Origin: Ixodes scapularis
Taxonomy: Eukaryota; Arthropoda; Arachnida; Ixodida; Ixodidae
Reading direction: 5' to 3'
Length of the DNA: 64,000 bases
Assembly (NCBI RefSeq): GCF_016920785.2
Contig: NW_024609846.1
Span: 112,086,831 to 112,150,830 of the forward strand
Program-made: the position numbers and the translations under genes
Notes under the pieces: generated by a model
Seen by the model: the letters and a program-made list of their open reading frames with translations, nothing else
The model's database searches: none
What the model was told of the DNA's origin: nothing
Shown here: piece after piece, positions 1 to 11,688 of the stretch
Layout of the letters: each line of letters begins with the position of its first letter
Numbering within the stretch: position 1 is the first letter of the stretch

Positions 1-1966
1 TTTTTCTTGAAGACTGGAAGGGACCACCAACAGCCACGCCGTGCTGTTGTCGCTGAAGTTCTTCTAGAGCACACCTTATCGGATGGAGAAGTTTGGCAGT
101 GTTCGTACAAAACCGCGGGGAACGGCGCTTCCTTGTCCCTCTAGGTGCTCGATGAGTGCTCGCAGCTCAGGGTCGTCTCGTTGGAGTGCTGCCATGTCGC
201 TGACATCCAGAGCGCCGAGGAAACACTCATCGTCGTCCTCTTTGGTGCAGGAAGGACCGGCCTCGACTGGGGCCCTCGACAGGCACTCGGCATCATTGTG
301 CTTCCGGCCGGACTTGTACACCACGGTCATGTCGAACTCCTGCAGTCGTAGGCTCCACCGGGCGATGCGTCCGGAGGGGTCCTTCAGATTCGCCAGCCAG
401 CAGAGCGAGTGGTGGTCTGTGACCACGCGAAAAGGACTTCCATACAAATATGGGCGAAACTTTTTTATTGCCCAGACGACAGCGAGGCACTCCTTTTCAG
501 TTGTTGAATAGTTCCTCTCCGCGTTAGACAGCGTCCGACTTGCGTATGAGATAACTCGCTCTGCTCCGTCCTGCACTTGGACGAGTACTGCACCCAGTCC
601 GGTGCTACTGGCGTCGGTGCGGATCTCGGTTTCAGCAAACTGGTCGAAATGGCCAAGAATCGGGGGCGTCTGGAGTCTTCGTTTGAGCTCGTTGAATGAC
701 CTCTGGTAATCTTCTGTCCACTCAAACTTTACGGCGTCCTTCGTGAGGTGTGTCAGCGGTGCGGATAGTTTGGCGAAGTCTCGAACAAAGCGCCTGTAGT
801 AGGCACAGAGTCCGAAAAATCTTCTAACTGCCTTCTTGTCAGACGGCGGCGCAAATGCAGCTACGGCGCGGGTCTTCTCGGGGTCAGGTAGAACACCTTT
901 GTTGTTCACGACGTGGCCGAGGAATTTTAGTTCCGCATAGGCGAACCGACATTATGTTGGCTTGAGTGACAGGCCGGCGGTCTCGATGGCTTGAAGCACG
1001 GCTCAAAGTCGTCTGAGGTGTTCGTCGAAATTTCTTGAGAATACCACGACATCGTCCAGGTAGACGAGGCAGCTCTGCCATTTCAGACCTGCCAGCACGG
1101 TGTCCATGACGCGCTGGAGGGTTGCTGGTGCTGTACAAAGTGCGAACGGCATCACTTTGAATTCGTACAGTTCTTCGGGATTGACGAAGGCAGTTTTCTC
1201 CCGGTCACGTTCGTCGACTTCAATCTGCCAGTAACCACTCTTCAGGTCCATCGACGAGAAATATCAGGAGTGGCGCAGTCGGTCTAACGTATCGTCGATG
1301 CGTGGCAGCGGGTAGACGTCCTTTTTTGTTACGGCGTTTAGTCGACGATAGTCCACACAGAACCGAAGAGTCCCGTCTTTCTTTTTCACCAGGACAACCG
1401 GTGAAGCCCACGGACTCTTTGAGTGCTGGACGATGTCGTCGTCGAGCATTTCTTGGACCTGCTTTTGAATGACTTCTCTCTTTTTCGCAGATACACGATA
1501 CGGCGACCGATGAGCAGGAAGTGCGTTGTCATCAGTAATAATTCGATGTTTCGCAACCGTCGTTTGGCGCACCTTTGACGACGTGGAGAAGCACTCTCTG
1601 AACTCGGCGAGAAGGTCACTGAGTTGTCGTCGTTGTGGGGTAGGCCGGACTGGATCGATGTCAAACTGCGAATGCGGCGTTGTCTCGTGTGGCCCCGAAG
1701 AGATGTCTTCTGCTATTCCGGCGATTGCGGCTGAGTCCATGAGTTCCTCGGCGTGACCCACGGCGGTGCCTTTCGTAAGGTGCTGAGCCTCCTGTCGGAC
1801 GTTTGTTACGAGTGCAACAGTGTGTCCGTCTTGGAGCTCCGCGAGGCCTCCTGCGAGGCCGATTCCTCTTCCTAGAAGCAACTGGAGGCTTCCCTCGAGC
1901 AGAACGTCGCCGCAGAAAGCCCCGTCGATCCCGATGGGTACGAAAACACTGGACCGCGGCCAGGAA
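1..1966 (-). pseudogene. Ty3/gypsy retrotransposon pol relic (RT and RNase H)
   Basis: Relic of a gypsy polyprotein that would copy the element RNA into DNA. On the minus strand it shows the region before RT (LLEGSLQLLLGRG, about 1900-1840), RT fingers (SPWASPVVLVKKKDGTLRF, about 1430-1375), the palm (MDLKSGYWQIE, then the catalytic YLDD box near 1060), the RT-RNase H connection (RRFFGLCAYYRRFV) and RNase H with acidic positions in TDASSTGLGA, EKECLAVVWAI and VVTDHHSLCWL. All pieces lie in one frame. It is broken by at least five in-frame stops (near 1262, 1001, 953, 77 and 65) and no frameshift, so decay was by point mutation; CGA to TGA changes would explain some. Integrase is missing because the relic runs off the window edge. 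Upstream it ends at a tRNA-like sequence and a hAT insertion. Confidence 0.93.
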
Positions 1967-3024
1967 CAGTGTTGCCAGATGATCCCACAAAAAACCACCA
2001 AACGACTGGGAAGTATAGCCCAAATATAGCCAAAGCCGTAAAAAAAAATATAGCCCAAAATAGCCGAGACTTAAAACAATGATTTTTAAGCCTTATATTG
2101 ACATTTTCTTACACTCATACATACACGTTACAATCTCTGTTGCAACTCTCAGATGCATTACCTTTTGTGTACATTGTGTTACTTGTGAATTTGTCAAAAA
2201 AAGCTTCAGAATAATGAAAATCCGTACAAAACTGGCCCTTCCTTCGTAGGTTTTCAGAGGTACAAAACACACACAAACAGCTTTATTGTGAAGGCCGGGT
2301 GATATGGTCATACAATAAAAGAACGAAATAAGAACAGTCAGAACACTGGATGTTTCAAACCAGAGCCCCAATATCTCAGGTCCTTACCAATATCCCACCC
2401 GTCTCTGTTTCCTTGTGAAGCATATTAGTGTCACCCATTCATGTTCCCGCTATTTCTGATTGTGTTGTCCTTTCTAGTGGGTGGGCAGCGATTGGAAGGT
2501 AGTCAATTGTTCAGTGGTGAAACTGTGGACTTCTCATTTTTACAAACCTGGGTGCCTAAGGATTCTCACAATGGGCACCAAAGCAGCATTTGGAGAGTTC
2601 AGTCTACGTCCGGGCAGAGCCATATGCGTCCGGGTTGAAGGCGCGCTACCGGGCCTGTGGTAATAGTGCAATCTGTTTGGTTTGCTCCACTGCGCTGCAG
2701 GGAGACCTCTTGAACTCTGCAAGCATTGCTTCACGGCGCATTGTGAAAGCACCGAAGTTTGTAGAAGTTTGAAGCCTTTCTCCCTTCCTCTCTCCCCTCT
2801 CGATTCGCCAAAAGAGAAACATTTCTTTTTTCGAAACTGATTAAAAGTTCGAAAATTAACAAGCCGAAACTCAAAGTTCGGCGTCGAACCCGAGGTTCGA
2901 CAAAAGTTAGCCTCATTCTTAGAAATGGCTCAAAATAGCCGCATAGCCAACCACGAAATTTTGACGCCAAATAGAAAAAAATGTAGCCCAATTTGGCTAT
3001 ATATAGCCCAATCCGGCAACACTG
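1967..3024. mobile_element. Non-autonomous hAT-like DNA transposon with 8-bp TSD
   Basis: The ends are inverted repeats: the left starts CAGTGTTGCCAGA and the right, reverse-complemented, starts CAGTGTTGCCGGA. Both sides are flanked by the exact 8-mer GCCAGGAA (1959-1966 and 3025-3032), the target duplication length of the hAT superfamily. The subterminal regions carry repeated ATAGCCCAAA-like motifs on both sides, which may be transposase binding sites. No transposase-like reading frame was found in the 1058 bp, so the element is probably non-autonomous. It sits inside a tRNA-like sequence; removing one target copy rejoins that sequence. Confidence 0.85.
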
Positions 3025-3089
3025 GCCAGGAATTGAACCCTGGCTTTCAGCGTGGAAAGCAAGCGCGATGACCGTTAGGCCACGCGCGC
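3025..3089 (-). repeat. tRNA-like sequence (tRNA pseudogene or SINE head), split by the hAT element
   Basis: Read on the minus strand from 3089 and continued at 1966 after leaving out the hAT element, this gives a GC-rich 7-nt stem strand, an A-box-like TGGCCTAACGG, an anticodon-arm-like stretch containing TTTCC, and a B-box-like GGTTCAATTCC inside a perfect 5-bp T-stem (CCAGG/CCTGG). The T-loop has 8 nt instead of 7 and the acceptor strands pair poorly (GCGCGCG against CCGCGGT), so it is probably not a working tRNA. The insertion falls in the 3' strand of the T-arm, just after the B box. It may be a tRNA pseudogene or the head of a SINE. Confidence 0.55.
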
Positions 3090-4484
3090 GCTGCCTACTT
3101 GGCCAGCTGCGCGCGCGGCAATAGTTCGTCCAGACAGAGTAAAACAACTACTCTGTGGCGACTTGACTTTATACAATATTCGCTGCCATTTCGGTAAAAA
3201 ACTGATGCGCATCATATTACCTCTGGAGCAATGCGTACCAGTTAAAAAACACTGTAAAGGGAATGAAATGACACCATGAAAGATCCTGTTAAATGTATTT
3301 ATATTAGGTTACTTTAAGAACACTGCAGCTTTACTTACTACTTTACTTGCAATACATAACCTCTAATTTACTTTCTACCTTACTTCAAGTGCTTTTCAAA
3401 AGTACTTTACTCAACACTGTAAACAAGCAAACGCTGTCTAAAAATCAAGCTCAGGCAGTGCTAAACTTCAAAGTAGAAATGACACATTTGCAGTACATCA
3501 TTGACCAAACAAACAAGAAAGTACCAAACAATTAGGCAAGCAGAAGCAGAACCAGCTATTAAAGCATTTCTTAGAAAAAACAATCCGATCTATATTTGGC
3601 TACCACATTTTGGCTAACGGATCAAAACCTCTGTACTTTCTTTTTGCCGTAACGAAACATACAAAAGTAACTTAAAAGTAACTTCAACAGTAATTCGCTA
3701 CTTTTTTACGGTAATTAGTAATTTACTCAATTACTTTTTATTTTAGTAATTTCTACTCAACTCAAATTACTTTTGAGGTCAGTACTCAGTAACTTAACTT
3801 AATTGCGTCCTCAAAAGACGCCCTTGAGGTAAATAAATGAAATGAAATTAAATGAAATTACTTTGTTTGAGTAACTTGCACATGTCTGCTACGGGCGCAC
3901 GTTCAGAAGCACGGATCTCGACGACGCAAGCCCGTTTCCGAATGAGCGTGACCCTCCTTATTAAATGTTTGATATTTTTGTTGCCGTTTGTTCTTACTAA
4001 AGGTTGCGTAGGATCGTTTCACAGGCGTAGAAGTTCAGAAAAGCGATTATTATTAAGTCGGAAGCTTCAATAATCTTAGTGTGTTGGTTTGTTTACAATC
4101 GCTGGTCCCACGTGCGTTTGTTATCTCGCACGAACCATAGCTTCCATAAAACATCGAATGTTGAGTGGATCTGTGGTTTGATATGAAATTAACCCGACTA
4201 ATTGCTTTTTTTCTAACAGACTAATCAATCGATAAATCTGTTATTTGATTTTTTGCCGGTAATATCGCATGAAAGACGCTAAAACTACACATTTTTTTCA
4301 TAGTTTTACATTGTCATAAATGGCATATTGCATTCCCGATCTAAACCTCGAGTAATAAGTCCTACAGAAATATGAACACGGGAAGCCTTTTAAAGTGAAG
4401 TAATTTTTAGTTATTATTTAAACAGTACAATCACCCTCGGTGACATGACAAGCACGCTTAAGTGGTTTACCGTGCAAGCATGTG
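3090..4484. other. AT-rich stretch, possibly decayed hAT end
   Basis: No gene recognised. Between about 3310 and 3800 there are many TACTTTACTT, AGTAATTT and AATTACTT motifs, and a CAACACTG sequence ends at about 3421; CAACACTG is a common hAT terminus. The composition resembles the ends of the insertion at 51.1-53.6 kb, so this may be an old, degraded relative. The rest is low-complexity AT-rich sequence. Confidence 0.35.
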
Positions 4485-4492
4485 TAATAAAA

Positions 4493-5633
4493 CATAGAGT
4501 TATTACAATGTACGCTAGCGGTTCAAGTGGCGCTAGTGTGCTGCTGCAAATTGAAGCAGACAGCAACCAGTCGAAAATTGACTTCCGGTAAAGCATTTCT
4601 ATGGGAAACAGTGAGTGCATTTTCTCCCTGCGCTCGATCATAAGGGCAAATATCGCAAATAACTCGTACGTGTTACATAGCTTGGAGCATTTCTCAGTAA
4701 GGCCGATAAAACAAGTGGTCAGTTACGGCGTTTTTCTTTCAAATTCATCGCATTCAAAACGGTGCTAAAACAGCTTCGTACGTGTATTTATGTGCACTGT
4801 CGGACACTGTTAGCACGAACACGATGTCGGCGCTTTTCAGTATGGGGGATATACGTGCCAAACGAACGAAGAACATCTGGAAATTAAGAAAGACGGCAAG
4901 AACTACGCAGTAACACTGGATCAGTAACTACCCGTGCAAGTACGATCAAAATAAATTGAAGGCCACGTAATCTATTCCGATTTTAAATAAGTACTGCTTC
5001 ATTCTTTCCGCTCTGAGCGAGGATGTTAGTTCTACGCTCAAAATATCACCCGCACGCTGGAAAGTTTTGAAAACAAGTGCCCGATAAAAACTTTTCGGCA
5101 GAGAAAAGAAATCGAAGAGATACATTTCATAGCCCACGGACTTTATTCTCTACGTTATGAATGTTTTATTCGCTCATGCACGACGGGGTCATTTTCAAAT
5201 AGTGACTGGACTGGCATATTAGCAACATATATGCATCACCGGAATGCTGGCGAGCCTTGAACACACTCTATATTCCTTTCGGTTGTAATTTTGCTTTGAA
5301 TCGTCGCTTGTTTTGACACACCTGCTGCGGATCACTCGTTTGGAACTGAAATGAAGCGAAGTTAAACATCGTTCACTGATGAAGAAAAATGCGCTCACTA
5401 ACCCAATTACACGTTTACAGAGTTAATCTATGCACATACTATCCGGTGGGACTCAAATAACCAAAGTGTTCCGTGTTATTTTCCGGCGAAGAGACAAAAT
5501 GCAGCCACGTTTTTCCATAGGAATGCACAGGAGCACCGGAAAAGTAGCCTGGTTGCTGTCTGCTTCAGTGTGCGTCACGGACATAGACAGTAGCGCCAGT
5601 TGAACTCCTAGCGTACATTATAAAAACTCTATG
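4493..5633. mobile_element. TIR element, 1.14 kb, long inverted arms
   Basis: The left arm (about 4493-4680) and right arm (about 5480-5633) are inverted copies. They share ATAATGTACGCTAG-like sequence, CTGGCGCTA, AAGCAGACAGCAACCAG and TTCCTATGGAAA-like blocks. The ends read CATAGAGTT and AACTCTATG. Flanks TAATAAAA (4485-4492) and TCATAAAA (5634-5641) match at 7 of 8 positions, consistent with an 8-bp target duplication. No reading frame of note lies inside, so the element is probably non-autonomous; the superfamily is uncertain. Confidence 0.7.
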
Positions 5634-5641
5634 TCATAAAA

Positions 5642-7307
5642 TAAATACATACGTCAAAAATATTAAAGCAGGCATTTTTTACCCCTTGTTGACTTTTTAA
5701 AGCACAAGATTTCAATTAACCAGCAAACAAAAAAAAATCGCAAATAAAGCGTCACGAAATTAATCTCAAGGTTAATCTATGAACTGCCCAGTCCCGATAT
5801 ACGTTAGGTAAGGGCGGACGGGGATCGGAAAGTCTCGTGAAGGTCGCTAGCCTTCATCAGTTGTTGTTGTGGGCGTTGAAGTGAAATTGGGGGGGAGTAG
5901 TGGAGTATCACTGCGGCCGATGCTGTCTGTGTCGTGGTGCGCATCGTTTGTTGGAGTTGCAGACTCTACTGTGTTTCAATTGAAGATTATTTAGCCAGAA
6001 ATTTATAATATTAGCCTCTTGACATCCGCGGCCCTCACCGAGAAAATTAAAACGGGAGAACCCACACTACCGAGAAAAGCATTTAGTAACATGAACATTG
6101 CTGCGTTGCTCGGTTACACTCGTTTATTACAGTCACGGCAGATATATAACAATAGTTTGTTTCGCTTGTTTTTGTTGTCCTGCCAACCGTGCAGTTTTGC
6201 GGATCGTAACTAGAAGAGGCACTCTCTCCTCATCGCAACATAGTTGAATTGTTCAGACCCTGAAAAACTTACGCACACTATGGCACAGCAAAGGGAAACA
6301 TTGGCTGCAGAGGAACTCAATAGCAAGGTAATTTCTGATACAGCGCTAACTTCTCTTCATACTAAATATTTATATTACTGCAAAAGCTAAAAGTTAAAAA
6401 AATGCACAGAAACTACAATTTCACAGCCCACAGTACCAGTATTATGTTATCTGGGTCGAAATTTTTTTTTTCTTGAATTCTCACGCTGATAAACCGATAC
6501 ACCAATTTTAAAGATTTTTTTTCTTTTAACATAACTATTCCAGTTCAGCCGGAGACAGGCATCAGTCTTGGTGATCCATGCTTTCCAAACGTCTGCCAAG
6601 AGCAGGCGACGAACCCACAGAAGCGATTATTTAAATTTAGGCCGCACGTTGGCAACACGATTTGATCTTCACCGAAGCACCGAACAGTACCGCACCCTTT
6701 TCCGCTAGAATTGTCTTCCCATAAATAGTCTGCGACAAGATAAAAAAATAGGATCTACGCCGTCTCGCGGGCGAACGCAGAGAGCCTATGGGCGGCCGTT
6801 CTTCTATTCCCGCTTTGATGATGATGATAGCGCGACAGTAGCGACGCCTCTAGGTCGATCTCGAGGCCAATAGATGCAGTTCGACGTGCGTTAAAAAGCC
6901 AGCGTAAAAAGCACCGCGTTTCATCTCCATTAATTATTTTCTTTTACTGTATTTTTTTAACAAAACGTTAAACAATGTCCGTACCTCAGTAAATGAGCAA
7001 TCCCAAGGATACAACCTGCTCGAATAACGTATAACTGATATATTTTATTTGTTTATCCATTTTATTTATTTAGTAATACTGCGGGTTCTACGAAAGGGAT
7101 CCAAAGCTGGAGTAGATTTTATACATAACTGAAAAATACAAAAAATTCGCAAAACAAAGCCACACTAATTCCTTAACAATAATCCTCGAACACGCCTCTT
7201 CGCACTCTAAGATCGTCGCGAGCCAACAATACAATAATTAACTGCCATTGCACATAGCATGCACATAGAAGACCGAACCATTTCACCTAAAGGGAAACAC
7301 TACAAAT

Positions 7308-7309
<2 letters not shown>
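5642..7309. other. No recognised gene; AT-rich
   Basis: Apart from a short exon-like block at 6280-6327 I see no gene or clear repeat. There are homopolymer tracts and a short GAT run near 6820. Confidence 0.4.
6280..6327 (+). other. Possible short first coding exon
   Basis: An ATG opens 16 codons (MAQQRETLAAEELNSK) that end directly at an AAG followed by GTAATT, a plausible splice donor. The following sequence is AT-rich and intron-like. Nothing upstream proves a promoter, and the peptide is not recognised. A chance open stretch of this size is quite possible. Confidence 0.2.
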
Positions 7310-7379
<70 letters not shown>

Positions 7380-7386
7380 GCACACA
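7306..7386. repeat. (CA)n microsatellite
   Basis: About 38 CA dinucleotides in an almost perfect run, interrupted only near the 3' end by CG units. Confidence 0.97.
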
Positions 7387-8261
7387 AAACAAAAATCTGC
7401 GTCATACCACAAAATTTTAAATACTCTCGCAGTGTATATACTGAATAACTGCGCGGTCTATATAATCAGTAACATCAATAGCCCGCATACATTAAGCGGT
7501 TTACATCAATCGGTCTTTCTCGGGAAGACGCCGGCGCAACGTAAGAAAGATACGGAGCTGCGCGGGGAATGCACTTTCCAGCAAAGAACCCCTCGCGTGT
7601 CGGGAAGACACAGCCAATTCCCGCCTCGCTCTTTGACGGGGACACAGATGCAGGAGCATCCGCGTCGCTGACGGCGCAGCTTGAGGGAACGTAGTTAGTT
7701 GAGGCGTATACAGACTCGGTAAGTGCGAGCATTCGTTTGTACTCAGAAAGTGATGACGAAGGGAAAGGACCGCGCCAATGCTCGCTATTGATCGCTTTCG
7801 ATCTTCCCGGTGCGCGTATAGACCAACCAGGGTAGATCGCGTGAAAGCCGACCAAGGCTAGAACAACGCGGATTCGGCGCGCCTCCGAACTGGCACGAAC
7901 CGATCGTAAAAGGAGCTCCAATTGGCGGGAAAGGGGGGGGGGGGGGGGGGCACTGCGAAAACCCCAAGGCCGTGGTCACGCAGCGAGAGTCGTCGATAAT
8001 TTAAGACATACGGCGTGGTTTCATCGCCCTTCTTGCTTCGTGAATCGTGGACTGGTCAGGAGTTTCTTAGTATGCCTTCGGTGACTAATATATCACGCAA
8101 AATACAATCTGTAGACGTTGTCTGATGATAGACATTTCTCTCTGCAGACACGTTTAAACCACACTGTACGTATGTTCGAACGAGCTTAGTCGTGTGAGCA
8201 GGTCATTCTCTCATCGTGTCTGCCGCAGACATCGTGACTGAGGCTTTAAAGTTTGCCCTAT
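7387..8261. other. CpG-rich stretch with an 18-base G run; no recognised gene
   Basis: The block at 7490-7930 is richer in G, C and CpG than its AT-rich neighbours and has an open minus-strand frame of about 148 codons (7475-7921) with no familiar motif. A run of 18 G lies at 7933-7950. It could be a CpG-rich promoter-like segment or a repeat; I cannot tell which. Confidence 0.35.
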
Positions 8262-9216
8262 CACTCTTAAAAAAAGCCCGTGCATCGACTTTCCCGCAAA
8301 ACACTCGGAGAGCCAATCAGCGCGACTTACGGAGGCAGCATAGCGAATGACGATACGGTAACATATGTTTAGACCAAAAAGCGCAGTCTGAGTTGTGACA
8401 TTAAAGGGATACTACAACGAAATTTCGGTGCTCATTTTTTGGTCTACACATGTTCAAAAAAGCACCATCAAATCGAACATACCAATATCTTGCTAAAAAA
8501 GTCACGAAAAGGAATTTTAAAACGAATTAAACGATTAGCAAAGAGCACCTGGTGGATGTCGCTAATGCCTCGCTTGTAATGCCCGTCTAGCAACCTTGGC
8601 AGCTAGTAACGGAGGTTATCTCGCCTCCGGCCACGACGAGAGAAGAGCGGCAGGGGGAACTCCCCTCTTTCCGAGAATGCCTTTTGTGTGTCACAGAAGT
8701 CGCTATTGTCCCCCTACAAGATTATAGAAGATTAACCCGTCACTCAAAATTTGTACAAAAGCAGCCGCTTCGGTGGCTGGAACAACTAGGCCATCCTCTC
8801 GACGGCAGCCTCGCCGTAGCTTTGCACGTCTTGAGACGACCTACGTCACGATTGCGTTGGATGTCACGTGGTCTCCGCTGGGCCTTCTCCGAGCGCTTGC
8901 CAGAGTGGGCCGTTTATAACGAAAAATACAGCCACCAGGCTCAAAATACAAACGTGCGATTGTCATTTACGGATATTGTGGATCATATTCAACCTATTTT
9001 TGAACACGACGGGAATATTTCAAATTTCGTTGAAGTATCCCTTTAAGCAATGCAAAACGTCACGCTTGCATTGTTTAATTTTACAACTCAGGCTGCGTTT
9101 TTAGTCTAAACATATCATTCGGCATTGTCATTCGCTGAGCTGCCTCCGTAAGTTGCTCTGATTGGCTCTCCGAGTGTTGTGCGGGAAAGTAGATGCACGG
9201 GCTTTTTCTTAGAGTG
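8262..9216. mobile_element. Palindromic foldback element, copy 1, interrupted by a TTAA element
   Basis: The left arm (8262-8400) and right arm (9047-9216) are inverted copies. They share AAAAAGCCCGTGCATC, ACTTTCCCGC, ACACTCGGAGAGCCAATCA, TACGGAGGCAGC and TGAGTTGT. The centre, which should be continuous, is opened at a TTAA by the 638-bp element at 8405-9042. A second, uninterrupted copy lies at 10144-10440 and shows the empty site. There is no coding potential. Confidence 0.85.
8405..9042. mobile_element. Non-autonomous element with TTAA target duplication
   Basis: The ends are inverted repeats: AGGGATACTACAACGAAATT on the left, and AGGGATACTTCAACGAAATT when the right end is read inverted. 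TTAA flanks both sides (8401-8404 and 9043-9046). The related copy at about 10267 keeps a single TTAA at the same spot (GACATTAAGCAATGC), a natural empty site. TTAA duplication fits the piggyBac or Kolobok superfamilies. The AGGGA start is shared with the THAP-bearing element at 48571-49810, which also has TTAA flanks. No transposase frame is seen. Confidence 0.85.
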
Positions 9217-9381
9217 CATAGACAAACTCGCCTCTCTTAAGTCACACCACTGCACTGGCGCTGCTGTCGGCACTGCACACGCGCAGATGCTTTATCTGAC
9301 GCGAATCTGGTTTCTGCGCAATTGCAATGCCCAGAACTGGTGTGGGCAAATCCGGGTTTGTTTGTAAGCAGTGTGTTGGTC

Positions 9382-10130
9382 CATGCTTCGTTTCAGCTCA
9401 AGTTCAGACACAGCTTACGCTACGAGCTAATGGGACCGATCGAGAAGCGTGGAAAGCACGAGTCATTGATCCTTCTTTTCTGTTTCTGATTGGTTCAGCG
9501 ATAATAAAAGACGTACAGAAGCATGACGGACCACTGATCTCCACTAGAGGGGGCTGGATGGCGTATTGAGCAAACAGGTATGAACCCACCGGAAGTGAGC
9601 GGCTTGTCCCGGAAGTGAGCGCTTGGCAGGCTTTGTAACCCTTCGAGTGCTGGCTGGAAAAGCGTCGAGGGCGCTGGATTTTCGCGTGTTCCCTCAAGAG
9701 AGCCTGCTTGTTGCGCAGTAAGAGCGCATGCGGACCCGAGAAGTATGATGGGAAGCCATTCAATGTAACCATTTTGAGATTCTAGTTGATGAAGTTGTGA
9801 ATATGTCCCAAGTTCAAATGCCTCATTCTCGGACTTTAATCCAGAACGGGAGTATTAAAACCCAGTCAAAGACTCAAAAAAGCATAGTCCAAAATCTAGA
9901 CTGATTGCACTAGGAAGCCCAGCGCACGCCCGACTTTCGGGACAAGCATCGAACTTCCGGTGGCTTCACTTGCGCCAGGTTCGGAGAGCAGCTAACCGCC
10001 ATCCAGCCTCCTATAGTAGAGATCAGTGTGACGGACACCACGACGGTGGGCTTTATGATGCTGTCTGACTGGTTCCATCGGCTTGTGGCGTCGACGGCGT
10101 CTGGACTTAAGGTGAAGCGAAGTATATACT
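9382..10130. repeat. Inverted repeat (foldback) with spacer
   Basis: The arm at about 9382-9630 is matched, inverted, by the arm at about 9925-10130. Shared blocks include CTTCGTTTCAGCT versus CTTCGCTTCACCT, GACNGACCACTGATCTCCACTA-like sequence, GGCTGGATGGCG, CCACCGGAAGT and CTTGTCCCG. Arm identity is only moderate. The sequence abuts palindromic copy 2 on its right. It is probably a decayed foldback transposon, without coding potential. Confidence 0.65.
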
Positions 10131-10143
10131 CGAAACAAAGCAA

Positions 10144-10440
10144 GTGTGTCTACTTTCCCGTGCAACACTCGGAGAGCCAATCACCGCAACGTACGGAGAC
10201 AGCTAAGCGAATGACAATGCCGAAACATATGTTTTGACCAGAAAACCGCAGTCTGAGTTGTGACATTAAGCAATGCAAGCATGACGTTTTGCATTGCTTA
10301 ATGACACAACTCAGACAGTGTTTTCTTTTTTTTTTTTTTTTTGTCTAAACATATGTTTCGGCATCGTCATTCGCTGAGCTGCCTCCGTAAATTGCGGTGA
10401 TTGGCTCGCCGAGTGTTGTACGGGAAAGTAGAAGCACGGT
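10144..10440. mobile_element. Palindromic foldback element, copy 2 (uninterrupted)
   Basis: Same family as 8262-9216: inverted arms with CTACTTTCCCG, CAACACTCGG, GAGCCAATCACCGCAA, AACATATGTTT and TGAGTTGTG. The centre, GACATTAAGCAATGCAAGC, continues into its own inverse and has no insertion, so this copy is the empty-site reference for the TTAA insertion in copy 1. A run of about 20 T (10325-10342) lies in the right arm. Confidence 0.8.
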
Positions 10441-11648
10441 TTTTTTTTTAATAGTGCATACAACGCACCAGTTCTTTGGTGTATTGAACGTTGTATTTTC
10501 ATCGGTTATACATGCCTTGCTTCCCAATTTCTCAATCCTAACCTATCTTCGCACAAAAATATTATGTACTTTAAAAAAATGCATTTTTTAGCTAATTATA
10601 GCAAACAATCGAAGAATCCTATTTAACGACGATGCTCAAATGCGGCTATAGTGTTATATACGCGAGGACGAGGAGCAAGGGAAGCCTCCTCCTGGTTGCT
10701 GTCCCTTCGACATTGCACTTTTGGGGTTTACTAGTATTTCGAGCTTTCTCGTTCTCTGGGATGTGTTTCATCTTCGCCGCGATTGGCTGCATCCGTGTTC
10801 TCGGGGAAGTTGAAACATAAATAGCTTTATTTTAGAGCGAACCAGTAGAGAAATGAAGGAAAATTGGGGATTGGTCATTTGGCGCTTGTATCGCCATCTC
10901 GGTGATCCCAATGAAAATACATCTAGCGAAAACTGTGTTGTCAATTGTATATACACGAGTACGCAAATACCGCAACATTCAGTCTTCCCCCGTCAAGGTC
11001 TTCAAATAAAAAAAAAGAAGCACCTCTGGTACGTACTACCATTTGTTTTGTCACTTTTCATCTTCGACGTAATTTTAATTTTAAAATTGCCTCTAAATAC
11101 ACTCAAAACTGTCGAAACCGTTATATTTCTGGACATTATTCAAATCTCCAGCGCTGTCAGGGGAACATCCAAAAGCTGCACGACCTTGATTGCGTCTTCT
11201 TAATGAACCTCGAAGAAAAAAATAATAATCTCGCGCATTCCCGAAACTCAGGTTTGCGCAGCGAAATTCGCCCCATCGAGTGACGTGCGGGTGAATCCCA
11301 CTTAATCCAGCGTTACGCTTCGTGTTTATGTAAGGGGAAAATCCCTTACTGAATGAAACGAGTGTTATTCCATAACACGTGGAACCTTCTTTTGCATATT
11401 GTTTGCGTCAATAAAACTACCTACAGTAATGAAAAGTCGATTTTTCTCTGACTTTGAGCCAGACCCGGCCTTACATCATCAAGCGCCCTGGGCGAACTCC
11501 GGCCGTGACGCCCCCCCCCCCCCCCTTTTTTTTTTATACGCCCCTATCTACTAGGTACGACATCACGTTGTTAGTAAACATGTGAGTAACGGCCCAACAC
11601 GAGAGTTTCGTCAGACGATAACCACATTCCAAACACGAAGGGATGGAA
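10441..11648. other. No recognised gene
   Basis: AT-rich sequence without coding similarity or clear repeats that I can see. A run of about 14 C followed by T occurs near 11511-11533. Confidence 0.4.
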
Positions 11649-11688
11649 TTTTTTATTTATTTGAACACGTGTTCAAATAAATAAAAAA
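11649..11688. repeat. Perfect 40-bp palindrome centred on CACGTG
   Basis: Every base from 11649 to 11668 pairs with 11669-11688. The centre is GAACACGTGTTC and the outer arms are T/A-rich (TTTTTTATTTATTT). It could extrude as a cruciform or be the fused ends of a small element. The centre is also an E-box. Confidence 0.95.

Noticed and set aside
3025..3089. Functional tRNA gene
   Set aside because: Acceptor strands pair poorly, the T-loop has 8 nt, and the sequence is split by a transposon.
7306..7671. Plus-strand open frame of 121 codons over the CA repeat
   Set aside because: Its first part is the (CA)n microsatellite read as Thr-His; the rest shows no motif.
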